From Viridibacillus arvi (lineage in GTDB: Bacteria; Bacillota; Bacilli; Bacillales_A; Planococcaceae): a DNA stretch of 64,000 nt. A program made the position numbers and the translations under genes. Within the stretch, counting starts at the first letter, position 1. Each line of letters begins with the position of its first letter. The notes beneath the pieces are model-generated. The model was not told the origin of the DNA and did no database searches. It saw nothing but the letters and a program-made list of their open reading frames with translations. Shown piece by piece: positions 46,190-55,525 of the stretch. The stretch lies in assembly GCF_001274945.1 (NCBI RefSeq), contig NZ_LILB01000001.1:1874691-1938690 (forward strand). The letters are read 5' to 3'.

Positions 46190-47662
46190 TTATTCTGATT
46201 TTTTATTTTTATTATAGTTAACCCAGAAGTCTGCATTTTTGATACCTAATTGTTCTGGATTAAACACAGGGTCTTTTCCTTGTTTCTTCTGGGCTTCATA
46301 GTCTTTTAATGCAAGTAAAGCTGGCTTCATAATAAATAGTATACCTATGACATTTACCCAAACCATTAACCCTAATCCTACATCACCTAGTGCCCATGCT
46401 ATAGTAGAAGTTTTTACTGTCCCATAGAATACGGCAGCCAAGAAAACAAATTTCATAACCCAAATCCATAACTTTTCTGCCTTTCCTTTAAATAGATACG
46501 AGATATTTGTTTCTGCTATATAGTAATATGCCATTACAGTTGTAAAAGCAAAGAAGAATAAAGCAATGGCTACAAATTCTGAACCGAATCCTGGTAAAGC
46601 AGAGTCCACTGCGTATTGTGTATACGCCGCACCAGCTTCAATATTAGACGCTACAATCCCTTTTCCAAAGTCACCTTGATGAAGGTATGTTGCATTCGCT
46701 TCATCATAAACATTAAAAGTCCCTGTAAACAAAATCATGAATGCTGTTGCTGAACAAACTAATAACGTATCAATGTAAACGGAAGCCGCTTGCACGATAC
46801 CTTGTTTGGCTGGATGAGATACTTCTGCTGCTGCTGCGGGATGGGCTCCTGTACCTTGACCAGCTTCATTTGAGTAAATACCACGTTTTACTCCCCAGGC
46901 GATTGCAGCTCCAATGATCCCCCCAAAGGTTGAATCCAAAGCAAAGGCATTTGCAAAGATTAATTTAAATACTGCAGGTACTTCAGAAATATTCATTAAA
47001 ATAATCACAAGGGCCATTAAAATATAGGCAATAGCCATAAAAGGTACAACATATTGGGCTACTTTTGCAATTGATTTAATACCACCAATAATAATAATTG
47101 CTAATAAAACAACGATGATAAGTCCGGAAATCCACATTTTAATACCAAAAGCACTTTCCATTGCCCCTGCAATTGCATTAGTTTGTACACCAGGCATTAA
47201 AACTGCCATTGCGATTAATGCAATAACGGCAAAAACTATACCAAAGCTTTTCTTCCCCAAGCCTTTTTCAATATAGAAAGCTGGACCACCACGATATTGA
47301 TCATCTTTTTCTTCCTTGTAAATCTGAGCAAGTGTCGATTCAACGTAAGCTGTCGCGGCTCCAATAAAAGCGATAGCCCACATCCAAAACACTGCACCCG
47401 GTCCGCCAAATGCAATAGCTGTAGCTGTACCTGCAATATTACCTGTTCCTACACGACCAGATAGCGCTATCGACATAGCTTGGAATGAAGAAATACCTTT
47501 TTTTGACTTTTCTCCTTTAAACATAAGAACACACATGTCTTTTATCAATCGAACTTGTAAAAATCGTGTAATGATTGAGAAAAGTAAACCTACTGCGAGT
47601 ATGCCATAAATCATCCACGGTCCCCATAAAAAGTCATTCAGAAGCGAAACGAAACTCTCCAC
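46190..47662 (-). CDS. Sodium:alanine/glycine symporter, AGCS family (1)
   Basis: A 490-residue sodium-coupled amino-acid carrier (AgcS/AlsT family) with about 11 membrane segments. LSGRVGTGNIAGTATAIAFGG (near residue 70) and GVKRGIYSNEAGQGTGAHPAAAA (near 275) are family signatures. The substrate could be alanine, glycine or glutamine. GTG start with AAAGGAGGAG. It is followed in the next transcript by a second, clearly related carrier (about two thirds identical by eye). Confidence 0.92.
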   Translation of the reverse strand: MESFVSLLNDFLWGPWMIYGILAVGLLFSIITRFLQVRLIKDMCVLMFKGEKSKKGISSFQAMSIALSGRVGTGNIAGTATAIAFGGPGAVFWMWAIAFIGAATAYVESTLAQIYKEEKDDQYRGGPAFYIEKGLGKKSFGIVFAVIALIAMAVLMPGVQTNAIAGAMESAFGIKMWISGLIIVVLLAIIIIGGIKSIAKVAQYVVPFMAIAYILMALVIILMNISEVPAVFKLIFANAFALDSTFGGIIGAAIAWGVKRGIYSNEAGQGTGAHPAAAAEVSHPAKQGIVQAASVYIDTLLVCSATAFMILFTGTFNVYDEANATYLHQGDFGKGIVASNIEAGAAYTQYAVDSALPGFGSEFVAIALFFFAFTTVMAYYYIAETNISYLFKGKAEKLWIWVMKFVFLAAVFYGTVKTSTIAWALGDVGLGLMVWVNVIGILFIMKPALLALKDYEAQKKQGKDPVFNPEQLGIKNADFWVNYNKNKKSE

Positions 47663-47765
47663 CTATTCTCCTCCTTTTTTATTTTTTAGTTAAAACTTCG
47701 TATTTTCTTTTTAATGATAGGAATATAAAATTTATAAAAAAGCATTAGTGGATATATGTTACATT

Positions 47766-47820
47766 CTGATATATAACTAAATTTCATAATCCGTAAATCA
47801 TTATATGTGTTATATATCAG
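47766..47820. promoter_or_regulatory. Inverted repeat upstream of AGCS gene 1
   Basis: Perfect 12-bp arms CTGATATATAAC (47766-47777) and GTTATATATCAG (47809-47820), 43 bp centre to centre. On the minus strand a TATAAT lies between them, so a protein bound to both arms would flank the promoter. Similar TATGTGTTATAT-type words occur in front of AGCS gene 2. Confidence 0.6.
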
Positions 47821-47954
47821 AAAAATCCGAGGGGTATACATTATTATTTAAGGATAGAGCTTTATCTTTTAATTATTAAATCAATATTTTCCCAGTAAAC
47901 TCAATTAGAGAATATTATTCTCTTCTCCACTTATAGCAAACCAAAAATCCTTAA

Positions 47955-48000
47955 CAAAAAAAGGCGCCTCGTTAGTCATTTACAGACTAAGAGACGCCCT
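47955..48000 (-). terminator. Terminator after AGCS symporter 2
   Basis: Arms AAGGCGCCTC-TTAGTC and GACTAA-GAGACGCCCT (imperfect) are followed on the minus strand by TTTTTTT, about 80 bases past the gene's stop. Confidence 0.85.
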
Positions 48001-48081
48001 ATTATATTGTAAAAATATTGATATCATTTATGCATATTAAACTCCATTATCGAAAAAACAATTCATTTATCAGTTTAATGC

Positions 48082-49536
48082 TTATTTACTTTCTTTATTT
48101 TTTTGTTCCCAGAAATCAGCATTTTTAATACCTAATTTAACGGGATCAAATTGAGGATCAATCCCCTGCTTTTTCTGCTCTTCATAATCTTTTAATGCTA
48201 TTATAGACGGTTTCACCAAGAATAATAGCGCGATAATGTTTACCCAAACCATTAGCCCTAGACCAATGTCACCTAAAATCCAAGCTAAATCCGATGTTCG
48301 AACGGCACCATAGAAAGTCGTAGCAATAATAATAATTTGCACGGCACGTATGCCAACTTTCTGCCGCTTCCCTTCAAACATATAAGCAATATTCGTTTCA
48401 GCAATGTAATAATAGGCCATTGTCGTTGTAAAAGCAAAGAAGAATAATGCAATGGCAACAAAGCCTGAGCCTACCCCAGCACCTGGGAATGCACTGTCGA
48501 CAGCTGCTTGAGTATAAGCTGTTCCTGCGATAACACCGGGAGCATTTTCAACTAAATATTCACCTTTACCATCATCTAATTGGACATTATACATACCTGA
48601 AAATAGGATCATAAATGCTGTTGCCGTACAAACTAAAAATACAGCTAAGTATACAGAAGCTGTTTGTACTAGACCTTGTTTTACCGGATGAGATACCTCA
48701 GCAGCTGCTGCTGGGTGAGGGCCTGTACCTTGTCCAGCTTCACTTGCATAAACACCACGTTTTACTCCCCACGCTATTGCAGCACCTATCATCCCACCAA
48801 AAGTAGAATCTAGACCAAACGCACTTCGAATAATTAAAGAAAATACTTCAGGTACCTTCTCAATATTAATAACAATAATAATGGCTGCAACTAGAAGATA
48901 TCCTAACGCCATAAACGGTACGATAAAAGAAGCTACTGAAGCTATACGTTTTACGCCACCTAAAATAATGGCACCTAAAATAACACAAACTACTAAACCT
49001 GAAATCCAATGTTTTATGCCAAATGCAGTATACATAGAGTCAGCGATAGCATTCGACTGCACAGTTGGTTGTAAAAATGCCATTGCTACAACTGCTGCTA
49101 CAGCAAAAATCATTCCTAACCAACGCTTCCCTGTACTTTTTTCGATATAAAATGCAGGTCCACCTCGATAAACACCATTTCTTTTTTCTTTATATATTTG
49201 TGCTAAAGTTGATTCTACATAAGCGGTTGCAGATCCGATGAAGGCAATTACCCACATCCAGAAAATTGCACCCGGTCCCCCAAAGGCAATTGCTGTAGCA
49301 GTACCTGCAATATTACCAGTCCCAACACGACCAGATAGCGCCATTGATAATGCTTGGAAAGAGGATACACCTGCTTCAGATTCTTTGCCACTGAAGATTT
49401 GTTTAAACATGTCTTTCAATAAACGGACTTGTACACCTTTTGTTAATATAGTAAATAATAATCCGACTAGTAGAATACCGTAGATCATCCACGGTCCCCA
49501 TAAAATTTCATAAACACTGGTAATAATGGCTTCCAT
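48082..49536 (-). CDS. Sodium:alanine/glycine symporter, AGCS family (2)
   Basis: A 484-residue paralogue of the neighbouring AGCS carrier with the same signatures (LSGRVGTGNIAGTATAIAFGG and GVKRGVYASEAGQGTGPHPAAAAEVS). Each gene has its own promoter and terminator, so the pair is a tandem duplication that has separated in regulation. ATG with GGGGGAC upstream. The two carriers differ most in the loop near residue 320 (YNVQLDDGKGEYL versus FNVYDEANATYLH). Confidence 0.92.
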   Translation of the reverse strand: MEAIITSVYEILWGPWMIYGILLVGLLFTILTKGVQVRLLKDMFKQIFSGKESEAGVSSFQALSMALSGRVGTGNIAGTATAIAFGGPGAIFWMWVIAFIGSATAYVESTLAQIYKEKRNGVYRGGPAFYIEKSTGKRWLGMIFAVAAVVAMAFLQPTVQSNAIADSMYTAFGIKHWISGLVVCVILGAIILGGVKRIASVASFIVPFMALGYLLVAAIIIVINIEKVPEVFSLIIRSAFGLDSTFGGMIGAAIAWGVKRGVYASEAGQGTGPHPAAAAEVSHPVKQGLVQTASVYLAVFLVCTATAFMILFSGMYNVQLDDGKGEYLVENAPGVIAGTAYTQAAVDSAFPGAGVGSGFVAIALFFFAFTTTMAYYYIAETNIAYMFEGKRQKVGIRAVQIIIIATTFYGAVRTSDLAWILGDIGLGLMVWVNIIALLFLVKPSIIALKDYEEQKKQGIDPQFDPVKLGIKNADFWEQKNKESK

Positions 49537-49634
49537 CTATTGTCCCCCATTGATCATAATAAATTATTCCATAAATAATATATATTGCCAATTTCAAATA
49601 AAAGAAAAATTAATTCTATTAAAATAGCAATTGT

Positions 49635-49692
49635 TATGTATTATATATCAAAACCATAAAATTGGGAATATCCCTTATGTGTTATATGACAA
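49635..49692 (-). promoter_or_regulatory. Repeated word upstream of AGCS gene 2
   Basis: TATGTATTATATATCA (49635-49650) and TATGTGTTATATGACA (49676-49691) are direct repeats 41 bp apart, close to the 43 bp arm spacing at AGCS gene 1. A shared regulator of both genes is likely but unproven. Confidence 0.55.
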
Positions 49693-49710
49693 TTGAAATC
49701 GGTTACAAAT

Positions 49711-49740
49711 AAAAAAGACGGAATTTTGTAAAATTCCGTC
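49711..49740 (-). terminator. Terminator after the YtpA-like gene
   Basis: Perfect arms GACGGAATTTT and AAAATTCCGTC, then TTTTTT on the minus strand, six bases past the stop. Confidence 0.92.
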
Positions 49741-49745
49741 AAAGC

Positions 49746-50543
49746 TTAAATAATATATCCAACTGATTTTAATGTATTAAAGATAAAACTTTCCATATAT
49801 GAATAAATGTCTTCGCGTTCAGGTTCTTGAAACAAATCATGATAACAGGCTTTCCATTCCTTATATTGATACTCTGATAAACTTTGTTGCGCGAGCCATT
49901 TTTTACTATACGCTACATCCGCTATTTTATCATTGCCACCAGTCATTAATAAAATCGGGATATTTGGAAATACCGTTTGTTGTGATATTCCCTTCATAAA
50001 ACCATGAAGTTCACGATACCAATTGACAGTAATGACATCATTATAGTAAATATCATCTTTTTCCTCTTTATAAAATTCATAGCTTCTCGTTAAGTGTTTA
50101 ATATTGATTTCATGATTGATTTTCAAATTGCCTGTCAGTTTACTTAGACCTGTTAAAGCATTTGATAATTTTGATGGTTGGTGTTTTAAATGCATCCAAG
50201 GTGATGTTATTATCACACCTGTACATTCGTACTTGAATTTTTCAACAACATGGATTCCTAATATAGCCCCTAAACCATGTCCCACTACAAATACAGGTAA
50301 GTTATATGTTAAAGCTGCTTGCATTAGTTGTTTAACGAATGTTTCGTAACTTTTAAATTCTTCACTATGCACCCGTTTATGTCTACTATCTTCTCCATGT
50401 CCAGGTAAATCTCCTGAAATAACATGGATACCAGACGTTCTTAAATTTTCGATTAGCCACGCATAACGACGATGATGTTCGTATGCACTATGTATAATTA
50501 CAGCGACTGCTCTTGCTTGACCTTCCGTTTCCCATTTCCACAT
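49746..50543 (-). CDS. ytpA: YtpA-like alpha/beta hydrolase without the nucleophile serine
   Basis: A 265-residue alpha/beta hydrolase that aligns with B. subtilis YtpA (phospholipase linked to bacilysocin) throughout, including the start MWKWE, WLIENLRTSGIHVI and the end CYHDLFQEPEREDI. At the nucleophile elbow, YtpA has GHSMGG, but this protein reads VVGHGLGAI, with Gly90 (codon GGT, 50274-50276) in place of Ser. The Asp (GGNDKIAD) and His (CYHDLF) remain. It may be a non-catalytic relative or a new serine elsewhere may serve. ytoA is divergent, as in B. subtilis. Confidence 0.85.
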   Translation of the reverse strand: MWKWETEGQARAVAVIIHSAYEHHRRYAWLIENLRTSGIHVISGDLPGHGEDSRHKRVHSEEFKSYETFVKQLMQAALTYNLPVFVVGHGLGAILGIHVVEKFKYECTGVIITSPWMHLKHQPSKLSNALTGLSKLTGNLKINHEINIKHLTRSYEFYKEEKDDIYYNDVITVNWYRELHGFMKGISQQTVFPNIPILLMTGGNDKIADVAYSKKWLAQQSLSEYQYKEWKACYHDLFQEPEREDIYSYMESFIFNTLKSVGYII

Positions 50544-50664
50544 TACTATCTCACCTCATAAATTCCTATGTATATATTAACGTATTCTGCCTATTTCAGT
50601 TCCATTCATAGCTTCCTTTTGTTACGATAATAATACATAATAACTTGAAATGAGGCGTTTTTCG

Positions 50665-51177
50665 ATGATTTATCCATTTAGAGACAAAAAACCATCTATT
50701 GACCCATCCGTTTTTATCGGTGATAACGTAATTATTACTGGTGATGTTACTATTGGACCTGATTCTTCTATATTTTACAATACAGTTATTCGTGGAGATG
50801 TTTCACCTACGATTATCGGACGCAAAGTAAATGTACAAGATTTATGTTGTTTACATCAAAGTCCTGCATATCCACTAATCTTAGAAGACGACGTGACAAT
50901 TGGACATCAAGTAACATTACATAGCTGTACTGTAAAAAAAGGCGCTCTAGTTGGGATGGCTTCGATTATCCTAGATGGTGCTGAAATTGGTGAAGGTGCA
51001 TTTATAGGTGCCGGCAGTCTCGTTTCACAAGGCAAGAAAATCCCTCCAAACACATTAGCATTTGGACGCCCTGCAAAAGTTATTAGAGAGTTAACAGAGG
51101 AAGATAAAAAAGATATGGACCGTATTGTTAACGAGTATTACGAAAAAGGACAATATTATAAATCACTTCAAAAATAA
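50665..51177 (+). CDS. ytoA: Gamma-class carbonic anhydrase-like protein YtoA
   Basis: A 170-residue left-handed beta-helix protein. Repeats such as IGDNVIITGDVTIGPDSSIFYNTVIRGDV continue through most of the chain. The metal histidines are in DLCCLHQSPAYP and IGHQVTLHSC. It is probably a zinc or iron gamma-carbonic anhydrase-like hydrolase; activity in bacillar members is not established. The start at 50665 has GAGGCG about eight bases before it; a start five codons earlier is possible. Confidence 0.9.
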   Translation: MIYPFRDKKPSIDPSVFIGDNVIITGDVTIGPDSSIFYNTVIRGDVSPTIIGRKVNVQDLCCLHQSPAYPLILEDDVTIGHQVTLHSCTVKKGALVGMASIILDGAEIGEGAFIGAGSLVSQGKKIPPNTLAFGRPAKVIRELTEEDKKDMDRIVNEYYEKGQYYKSLQK

Positions 51178-51189
51178 TTCATTCAAGTT

Positions 51190-51229
51190 GCCTGAGTATC
51201 GTTATTCAAACGATTTCTCAGGTTTTTTA
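51190..51229 (+). terminator. Terminator after ytoA
   Basis: Arms CCTGAG-ATCGTT and AACGAT-CTCAGG with TTTTTT, 13 bases past the stop. Confidence 0.88.
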
Positions 51230-51262
51230 TTCTCTTACTACGAGTTTCTTCTATATTAAATA

Positions 51263-51322
51263 AAAAATATCCCGAACTACAATGATTACTTAACTAATCA
51301 CCATGTAGCTCGGGATATTTTA
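51263..51322 (-). terminator. Terminator after metK
   Basis: A long stem (AAATATCCCGA-CTACA and TGTAG-TCGGGATATTT) with a T run on the minus strand, about 20 bases past the metK stop. Confidence 0.9.
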
Positions 51323-51341
51323 TGTTATTGATCAGATTAAA

Positions 51342-52538
51342 TTATAGTCCCGCTTTTTCTTTTAAAACGGCAGCTTTATCTGTAGCTTCCCAAGGAACAT
51401 TCAAATCTGTACGGCCGAAGTGACCATAAGCAGCTGTTTGTTTGTAGATTGGGCGACGTAGATCAAGCATTTTAATAATGCCAGCTGGGCGTAAATCAAA
51501 TAATTCACGAACCCATTCAACTAAATCTGCTTCTTTTACTTTTCCAGTACCAAATGTATCGATTGCAATTGAAACTGGTTGTGCAACACCAATTGCATAA
51601 GCCAGTTGTACTTCACAACGCTCAGCAAGTTCAGCTGCTACGATATTTTTCGCAACATAACGCGCTGCATAAGCTGCAGAACGGTCAACCTTAGTCGCAT
51701 CCTTACCAGAGAAAGCACCGCCACCATGACGAGCATATCCACCATAAGTATCTACGATAATTTTGCGTCCCGTTAAGCCTGCATCACCTTTTGGTCCACC
51801 AATTACAAAACGACCAGTTGGGTTGATGAAGTATTTTGTTTTTTCGTCTAGTAATTCAGTAGGTACAACTGGAGCAATTACACGTGCTTGTAAATCCTCT
51901 TTAATCTGCTCTAATGTTACCTCTGGATCATGCTGAGTTGAAATAACAATTGTATCCACACGAACTGGACGATTATTTTCATCATATTCGATTGTTACTT
52001 GTGTTTTACCATCTGGACGTAAATAATCTAACTCTTTTGTTTTACGAACTTCTGTTAAACGTCGTGCTAACTTATGTGCCAAACTAATAGGTAGAGGCAT
52101 TAACTCAGGTGTCTCGTTACATGCGTATCCGAACATTAAACCTTGGTCACCTGCACCAATTGCTTCTATATCTTCATCTGTCATTGAGCCTTCGCGTGCT
52201 TCTAGTGCTTGGTCAACGCCTAATGCGATATCAGCTGATTGCTCACCGATTGCCGTTAAAACAGCTACGTTTTCGCCATCAAAGCCATATTTACCACGTG
52301 TATAGCCGATTTCCATTACCGTTTCACGAACGATTTTAGGAATATCAACATAAGTTGATGTTGTAATTTCTCCTGCTACTAATACAAGCCCTGTTGTTAC
52401 TGTAGTTTCACACGCTACACGTGCATTCGGGTCTTTTGAAACGATTTCATCTAAAATGGCATCCGAAATTTGATCACAAATTTTATCTGGATGTCCTTCT
52501 GTTACACTCTCTGATGTAAACAGTCGACGGTTTGTCAT
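51342..52538 (-). CDS. metK: S-adenosylmethionine synthetase
   Basis: A 398-residue enzyme that makes SAM from methionine and ATP. Motifs: [17 protein letters not shown] (His and Asp), [46 protein letters not shown] and GHFGR at the end. A longer frame runs upstream to 52691 without support, since AGGAGGAAACC directly precedes the ATG at 52536-52538. A SAM-I riboswitch controls it, and pckA is divergent, both as in B. subtilis. Confidence 0.97.
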   Translation of the reverse strand: MTNRRLFTSESVTEGHPDKICDQISDAILDEIVSKDPNARVACETTVTTGLVLVAGEITTSTYVDIPKIVRETVMEIGYTRGKYGFDGENVAVLTAIGEQSADIALGVDQALEAREGSMTDEDIEAIGAGDQGLMFGYACNETPELMPLPISLAHKLARRLTEVRKTKELDYLRPDGKTQVTIEYDENNRPVRVDTIVISTQHDPEVTLEQIKEDLQARVIAPVVPTELLDEKTKYFINPTGRFVIGGPKGDAGLTGRKIIVDTYGGYARHGGGAFSGKDATKVDRSAAYAARYVAKNIVAAELAERCEVQLAYAIGVAQPVSIAIDTFGTGKVKEADLVEWVRELFDLRPAGIIKMLDLRRPIYKQTAAYGHFGRTDLNVPWEATDKAAVLKEKAGL

Positions 52539-52738
52539 TTGGTTTCCTCCTATTATCTGCGAGATTGCCTCGGAAATGATACGGTACTCATTACCCATGT
52601 TAGTTCTTTCCAGTAGGATTGAACGCCAAGCCGTTGCTGCCTTTAACACGAGGATTCTAGAAAGTGCCACTATATATAAATAGAACCGCATAAATTACAT
52701 TTACTTATTAAAAATTTAGGAATTGGTCTATTTTAAAT

Positions 52739-52785
52739 AAAAAAACCCTTCCCCCCATTATTACTAATGAGTGGAAGGGAATAAT
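52739..52785 (-). terminator. Riboswitch terminator of metK
   Basis: A stem CCCTTCCAC with GGGGAAGGG (loop about AT-rich) and seven T follows the SAM-I aptamer on the minus strand, 200 bases before metK. Confidence 0.88.
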
Positions 52786-52799
52786 TCATAAGCACCTTT

Positions 52800-52929
52800 C
52801 ACTCTTATCGTTCAAGGATTAAATCCTTGCATCAGATTGAGCACCAGCGCATCACATAAAATCACAATGCAGGTTGCCGGGTTTCATAGGGCCTGACCCT
52901 CCACCAGCTCGGGATAAGAGTATCCGTTC
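52800..52929 (-). ncRNA. SAM-I riboswitch (S-box) of metK
   Basis: Minus-strand aptamer with CTCTTATC opening P1, GGTGGAGGG and GGCCCTATGAAACCC-GGCAACC (P2 to P3 core, consensus for S-box), and GATAAGAG closing P1. A terminator lies at 52739-52785. SAM binding stops transcription of metK. Confidence 0.97.
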
Positions 52930-52937
52930 AATTTCTC

Positions 52938-52966
52938 ATGTTAGAACATTATAGCTTAGTTGTCAA
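52938..52966 (-). promoter_or_regulatory. metK promoter
   Basis: On the minus strand, -35 TTGACA (52961-52966), a 17-bp spacer and -10 TAACAT (52938-52943), correctly placed about 8-10 bases before the SAM-I aptamer. Confidence 0.75.
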
Positions 52967-53042
52967 CCTCTTTTTTATTTCTAAAAAAAAGTACAACTTT
53001 CATAGAAATTAAATGGTAATTAGTATAGATTATTTAGCTAAA

Positions 53043-53053
53043 TGTGTTATACT
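53043..53053 (+). promoter_or_regulatory. CcpN-box-like sequence over the pckA -10
   Basis: TGTGTTATACT fits the recalled CcpN consensus TRTGHYATAYW at every position, and contains the likely -10 TATACT. B. subtilis pckA is repressed by CcpN. A second box is not obvious. The motif is degenerate enough that a few chance matches are expected in the window. Confidence 0.45.
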
Positions 53054-53122
53054 AATTTCCGAAATGAATTATAAATCCCCTCTAATAAGAGGAATAATAT
53101 AAAAAGGATGGTACGTAAAACG

Positions 53123-54709
53123 ATGAATTCAGTAGAAATTACGAATGAACTGAAGGAATTATTGAAAGGTGAAAATATTCTTGAACAACTTTCAGTACCA
53201 CAATTAACAGAAAAAGCTACTTCACGCGGTGAGGCAATCCTAACTGTTGATGGTGCAGTCAGAGCAGTCACAGGAAAATATACAGGTCGTTCTCCTAAAG
53301 ATAAATATATGGTTGAAGAAGATAGTTCGAAAGACAAAATTGATTGGGGTAAAGTAAATAGACCAATTTCGTCGGATATCTTCGACTCATTATACACTAA
53401 AGTAATAAACTACTTAAAAGAAAAAGAAGAATTATTTGTATTTAAAGGTTTTGCAGGTGCAGACCCATCATCTCGTTTAGCTATTCGTGTAGTGAATGAA
53501 TACGCTTGGCATAACCTATTTGCACATCAATTATTCATTCGTCCTACTGAAGAGGAATTAGAAACTCATGAAGCTGACTTCACTATCGTTTCTGCTCCAA
53601 CTTTCAAAGCAGATCCAGCAGTAGACGGTACTGATTCAGAAACTTTCATTATCGTTTCCCTTGAAAAACGTATCATCCTTATTGGCGGAACTGAATACGC
53701 TGGAGAAATGAAAAAATCTATTTTCAGTATCATGAATTACTTATTACCACAACAAGGTATTCTTTCAATGCACTGTTCAGCAAACGTTGGTGAAGCAGGC
53801 GATGTAGCATTATTCTTCGGTTTATCTGGAACTGGTAAAACAACTTTATCTGCAGATGCAGATCGTAAACTAATCGGTGATGATGAACATGGTTGGTCTG
53901 ACAACGGTGTATTCAATATCGAAGGCGGTTGCTACGCTAAGACTATCAACCTTTCTAAAGAGAAAGAACCTGAAATCTACAATGCTATCAGTTTTGGTAC
54001 TGTATTAGAAAACGTAGTAGTAGATGAAGAAACACGCATTCCTAACTACGATGATGTTTCGCTAACAGAAAATACACGTGTTGCTTACCCAATCCAAAAT
54101 ATCGAAAATATTGTTGATCCATCTGTTGCAGGCCATCCTAAAACAATCATCTTCTTAACTGCAGATGCATTTGGCGTATTGCCTCCAATCAGTAAGTTAT
54201 CAAAAGAGCAAGCAATGTATCACTTCTTAAGTGGTTTCACATCTAAACTAGCAGGTACTGAGCGTGGCGTTACTTCACCTGAACCAGTATTTTCAACATG
54301 CTTCGGTTCTCCATTCTTACCTCTTCCAGCAACAGTTTACGCTGAGATGTTAGGTAACAAAATCGACGAACACGAAGTAAACGTTTTCTTAGTAAACACT
54401 GGTTGGACTGGTGGCGAGTACGGTGTTGGTAACCGTATGAAACTTTCTTACACTCGTACAATGGTTCGCGCTGCAATCGACGGTAAACTAAATAACGTCT
54501 TTACTGAAAAAGATGCTATCTTCGGATTAGAAATGCCTGTAGCTATTGAAGGTGTTCCTACTGAAGTATTAAATCCACGTAACGCTTGGGAAGATAAAGA
54601 AGCTTATGATCAAAAAGCTTCTGCACTTGCTGGCATGTTCCGAGAAAACTTCAAAAAATTCGGTGTTGTATCAGAAGATATCGTGAAAAATGGCGGTCCT
54701 ATCGCTTAA
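53123..54709 (+). CDS. pckA: Phosphoenolpyruvate carboxykinase (ATP)
   Basis: A 528-residue ATP-dependent PEPCK, the gluconeogenic enzyme converting oxaloacetate to PEP. Motifs: [11 protein letters not shown] (near residue 56), [14 protein letters not shown] (P-loop, near 234), [23 protein letters not shown] (kinase-2 and metal), and RVAYPI. Start choice: [10 protein letters not shown] equals the B. subtilis start and has AAGGATGG at 12 bases; an upstream ATG at 53108 has none. It is divergent from metK. Confidence 0.96.
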   Translation: MNSVEITNELKELLKGENILEQLSVPQLTEKATSRGEAILTVDGAVRAVTGKYTGRSPKDKYMVEEDSSKDKIDWGKVNRPISSDIFDSLYTKVINYLKEKEELFVFKGFAGADPSSRLAIRVVNEYAWHNLFAHQLFIRPTEEELETHEADFTIVSAPTFKADPAVDGTDSETFIIVSLEKRIILIGGTEYAGEMKKSIFSIMNYLLPQQGILSMHCSANVGEAGDVALFFGLSGTGKTTLSADADRKLIGDDEHGWSDNGVFNIEGGCYAKTINLSKEKEPEIYNAISFGTVLENVVVDEETRIPNYDDVSLTENTRVAYPIQNIENIVDPSVAGHPKTIIFLTADAFGVLPPISKLSKEQAMYHFLSGFTSKLAGTERGVTSPEPVFSTCFGSPFLPLPATVYAEMLGNKIDEHEVNVFLVNTGWTGGEYGVGNRMKLSYTRTMVRAAIDGKLNNVFTEKDAIFGLEMPVAIEGVPTEVLNPRNAWEDKEAYDQKASALAGMFRENFKKFGVVSEDIVKNGGPIA

Positions 54710-54728
54710 TTCATCCAATATAACAAAA

Positions 54729-54755
54729 AGACCACTCTTCGAGTGGTCTTTTTAT
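54729..54755 (+). terminator. Terminator after pckA
   Basis: Arms AAGACCACTC and GAGTGGTCTT with TTTTT, 20 bases past the stop. Confidence 0.93.
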
Positions 54756-54783
54756 TTTAAAATATGTATAAATTGAAAAGACC

Positions 54784-54842
54784 GTTGATTTCCACTACGG
54801 TGGGCGCAAGCCGCGGGAGCCGCGATCTCCGCTCCAATCAAC
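54784..54842. repeat. REP-like intergenic element
   Basis: A 59-bp GC-rich block, ends GTTGATT and AATCAAC (inverted), in strongly AT-rich surroundings. The inside has GCGCAAGCCGCGGGAG and CTCCGCTCC. It resembles the widespread GTTGATT...AATCAAC interspersed elements of Bacillaceae and Planococcaceae genomes, of which this would be a shortened copy. No second copy was seen in this window. Confidence 0.6.
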
Positions 54843-54948
54843 TTCACATATAATATATACAAATCTTTCGAAGTTAGAAAATGATGGCGAATATAATTCG
54901 AAGATGCTACTTATTTAGAGTGGCCAATAATTAATTTTAGCCCCCAAA

Positions 54949-55140
54949 TTACACAAACACATTAATTATCCCTAACACCATATTCAAAACAATAAAAATT
55001 AAAATAATTGTAATAATACGATGCAATGTAAAAACCTCTACTTCTTTATCTTTATAACGCTCATAAAGAATCCATAAAACAATTACTCCTAATAAATAAA
55101 TTAAATTAAATGCTAAATATACAATCTTAAAAATAGTCAA
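54949..55140 (-). CDS. Small membrane protein, doubtful
   Basis: A 63-residue frame with two hydrophobic segments (about residues 4-25 and 40-62), a loop EVEVFTLHR between them and a charged YERYKDKE. The start is TTG with only AGGTG 11 bases upstream. Size, composition and the predicted hairpin favour a real small membrane protein. It lies in a region of decayed sequence, so it may be a remnant. No family recognised. Confidence 0.45.
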   Translation of the reverse strand: MTIFKIVYLAFNLIYLLGVIVLWILYERYKDKEVEVFTLHRIITIILIFIVLNMVLGIINVFV

Positions 55141-55194
55141 CTTTTCAAAAACACCTGTCTTTTTTCTGAGTTAAATCAGCTTTTTTAAAATAAA

Positions 55195-55446
55195 ATGGTT
55201 GGTGAAAATATGTTATGTATAGATACGTAGCGGGCATTCAAAACGTATGCGAATGATAAAGAGTTTACGCGCTATCGATTTAAAACGATTGCAGAATGAT
55301 CAAAAGGCATTTATCATAAAAAAAACTTACGCCCAATAAAAGAATCAAGCGCAACGATTCTCTTAAGAAAAATGATATTGCTTTTTCGCAATACGACTAA
55401 GCAACACAACAAAGACCATTCTTTTCCTTATATTCATTTACTATAA
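55195..55446 (+). pseudogene. Decayed coding remnant
   Basis: One frame reads through 83 codons with only two stops, TAG at 55228 and TGA at 55297. The middle (AFKTYANDKEFTRYRFK) and later part (KKNLRPIKESSATILLRKM) have protein-like composition. I recognise no family. The rest of 55141-55482 is without structure apart from this. Confidence 0.3.
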
Positions 55447-55482
55447 AAAAACAGGGCGGAGTATCTTAAATAATAATCAAAC

Positions 55483-55520
55483 AAAAAACATTCAGGATAT
55501 GAACATTCTGAATGTTTTTG
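55483..55520 (-). terminator. Terminator after the ytmA operon
   Basis: Arms AAAACATTCAG and CTGAATGTTTT (55485-55519) with T on the minus strand, a few bases past the stop of the 152-residue gene. Confidence 0.88.
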
Positions 55521-55525
55521 TTATA

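Larger units (their letters stand above)
47663..48081. other. Non-coding interval between the AGCS genes
   Basis: A stretch of about 420 bases without a supported gene. It holds the inverted repeat at 47766-47820 and, at 47955-48000, a terminator for AGCS gene 2. No ORF with a ribosome site was found. Confidence 0.7.

Noticed and set aside
52539-52691. N-terminal extension of metK
   Set aside because: The frame is open but has no ribosome site, is not family-like, and AGGAGG sits right before the MTNRRLF start.
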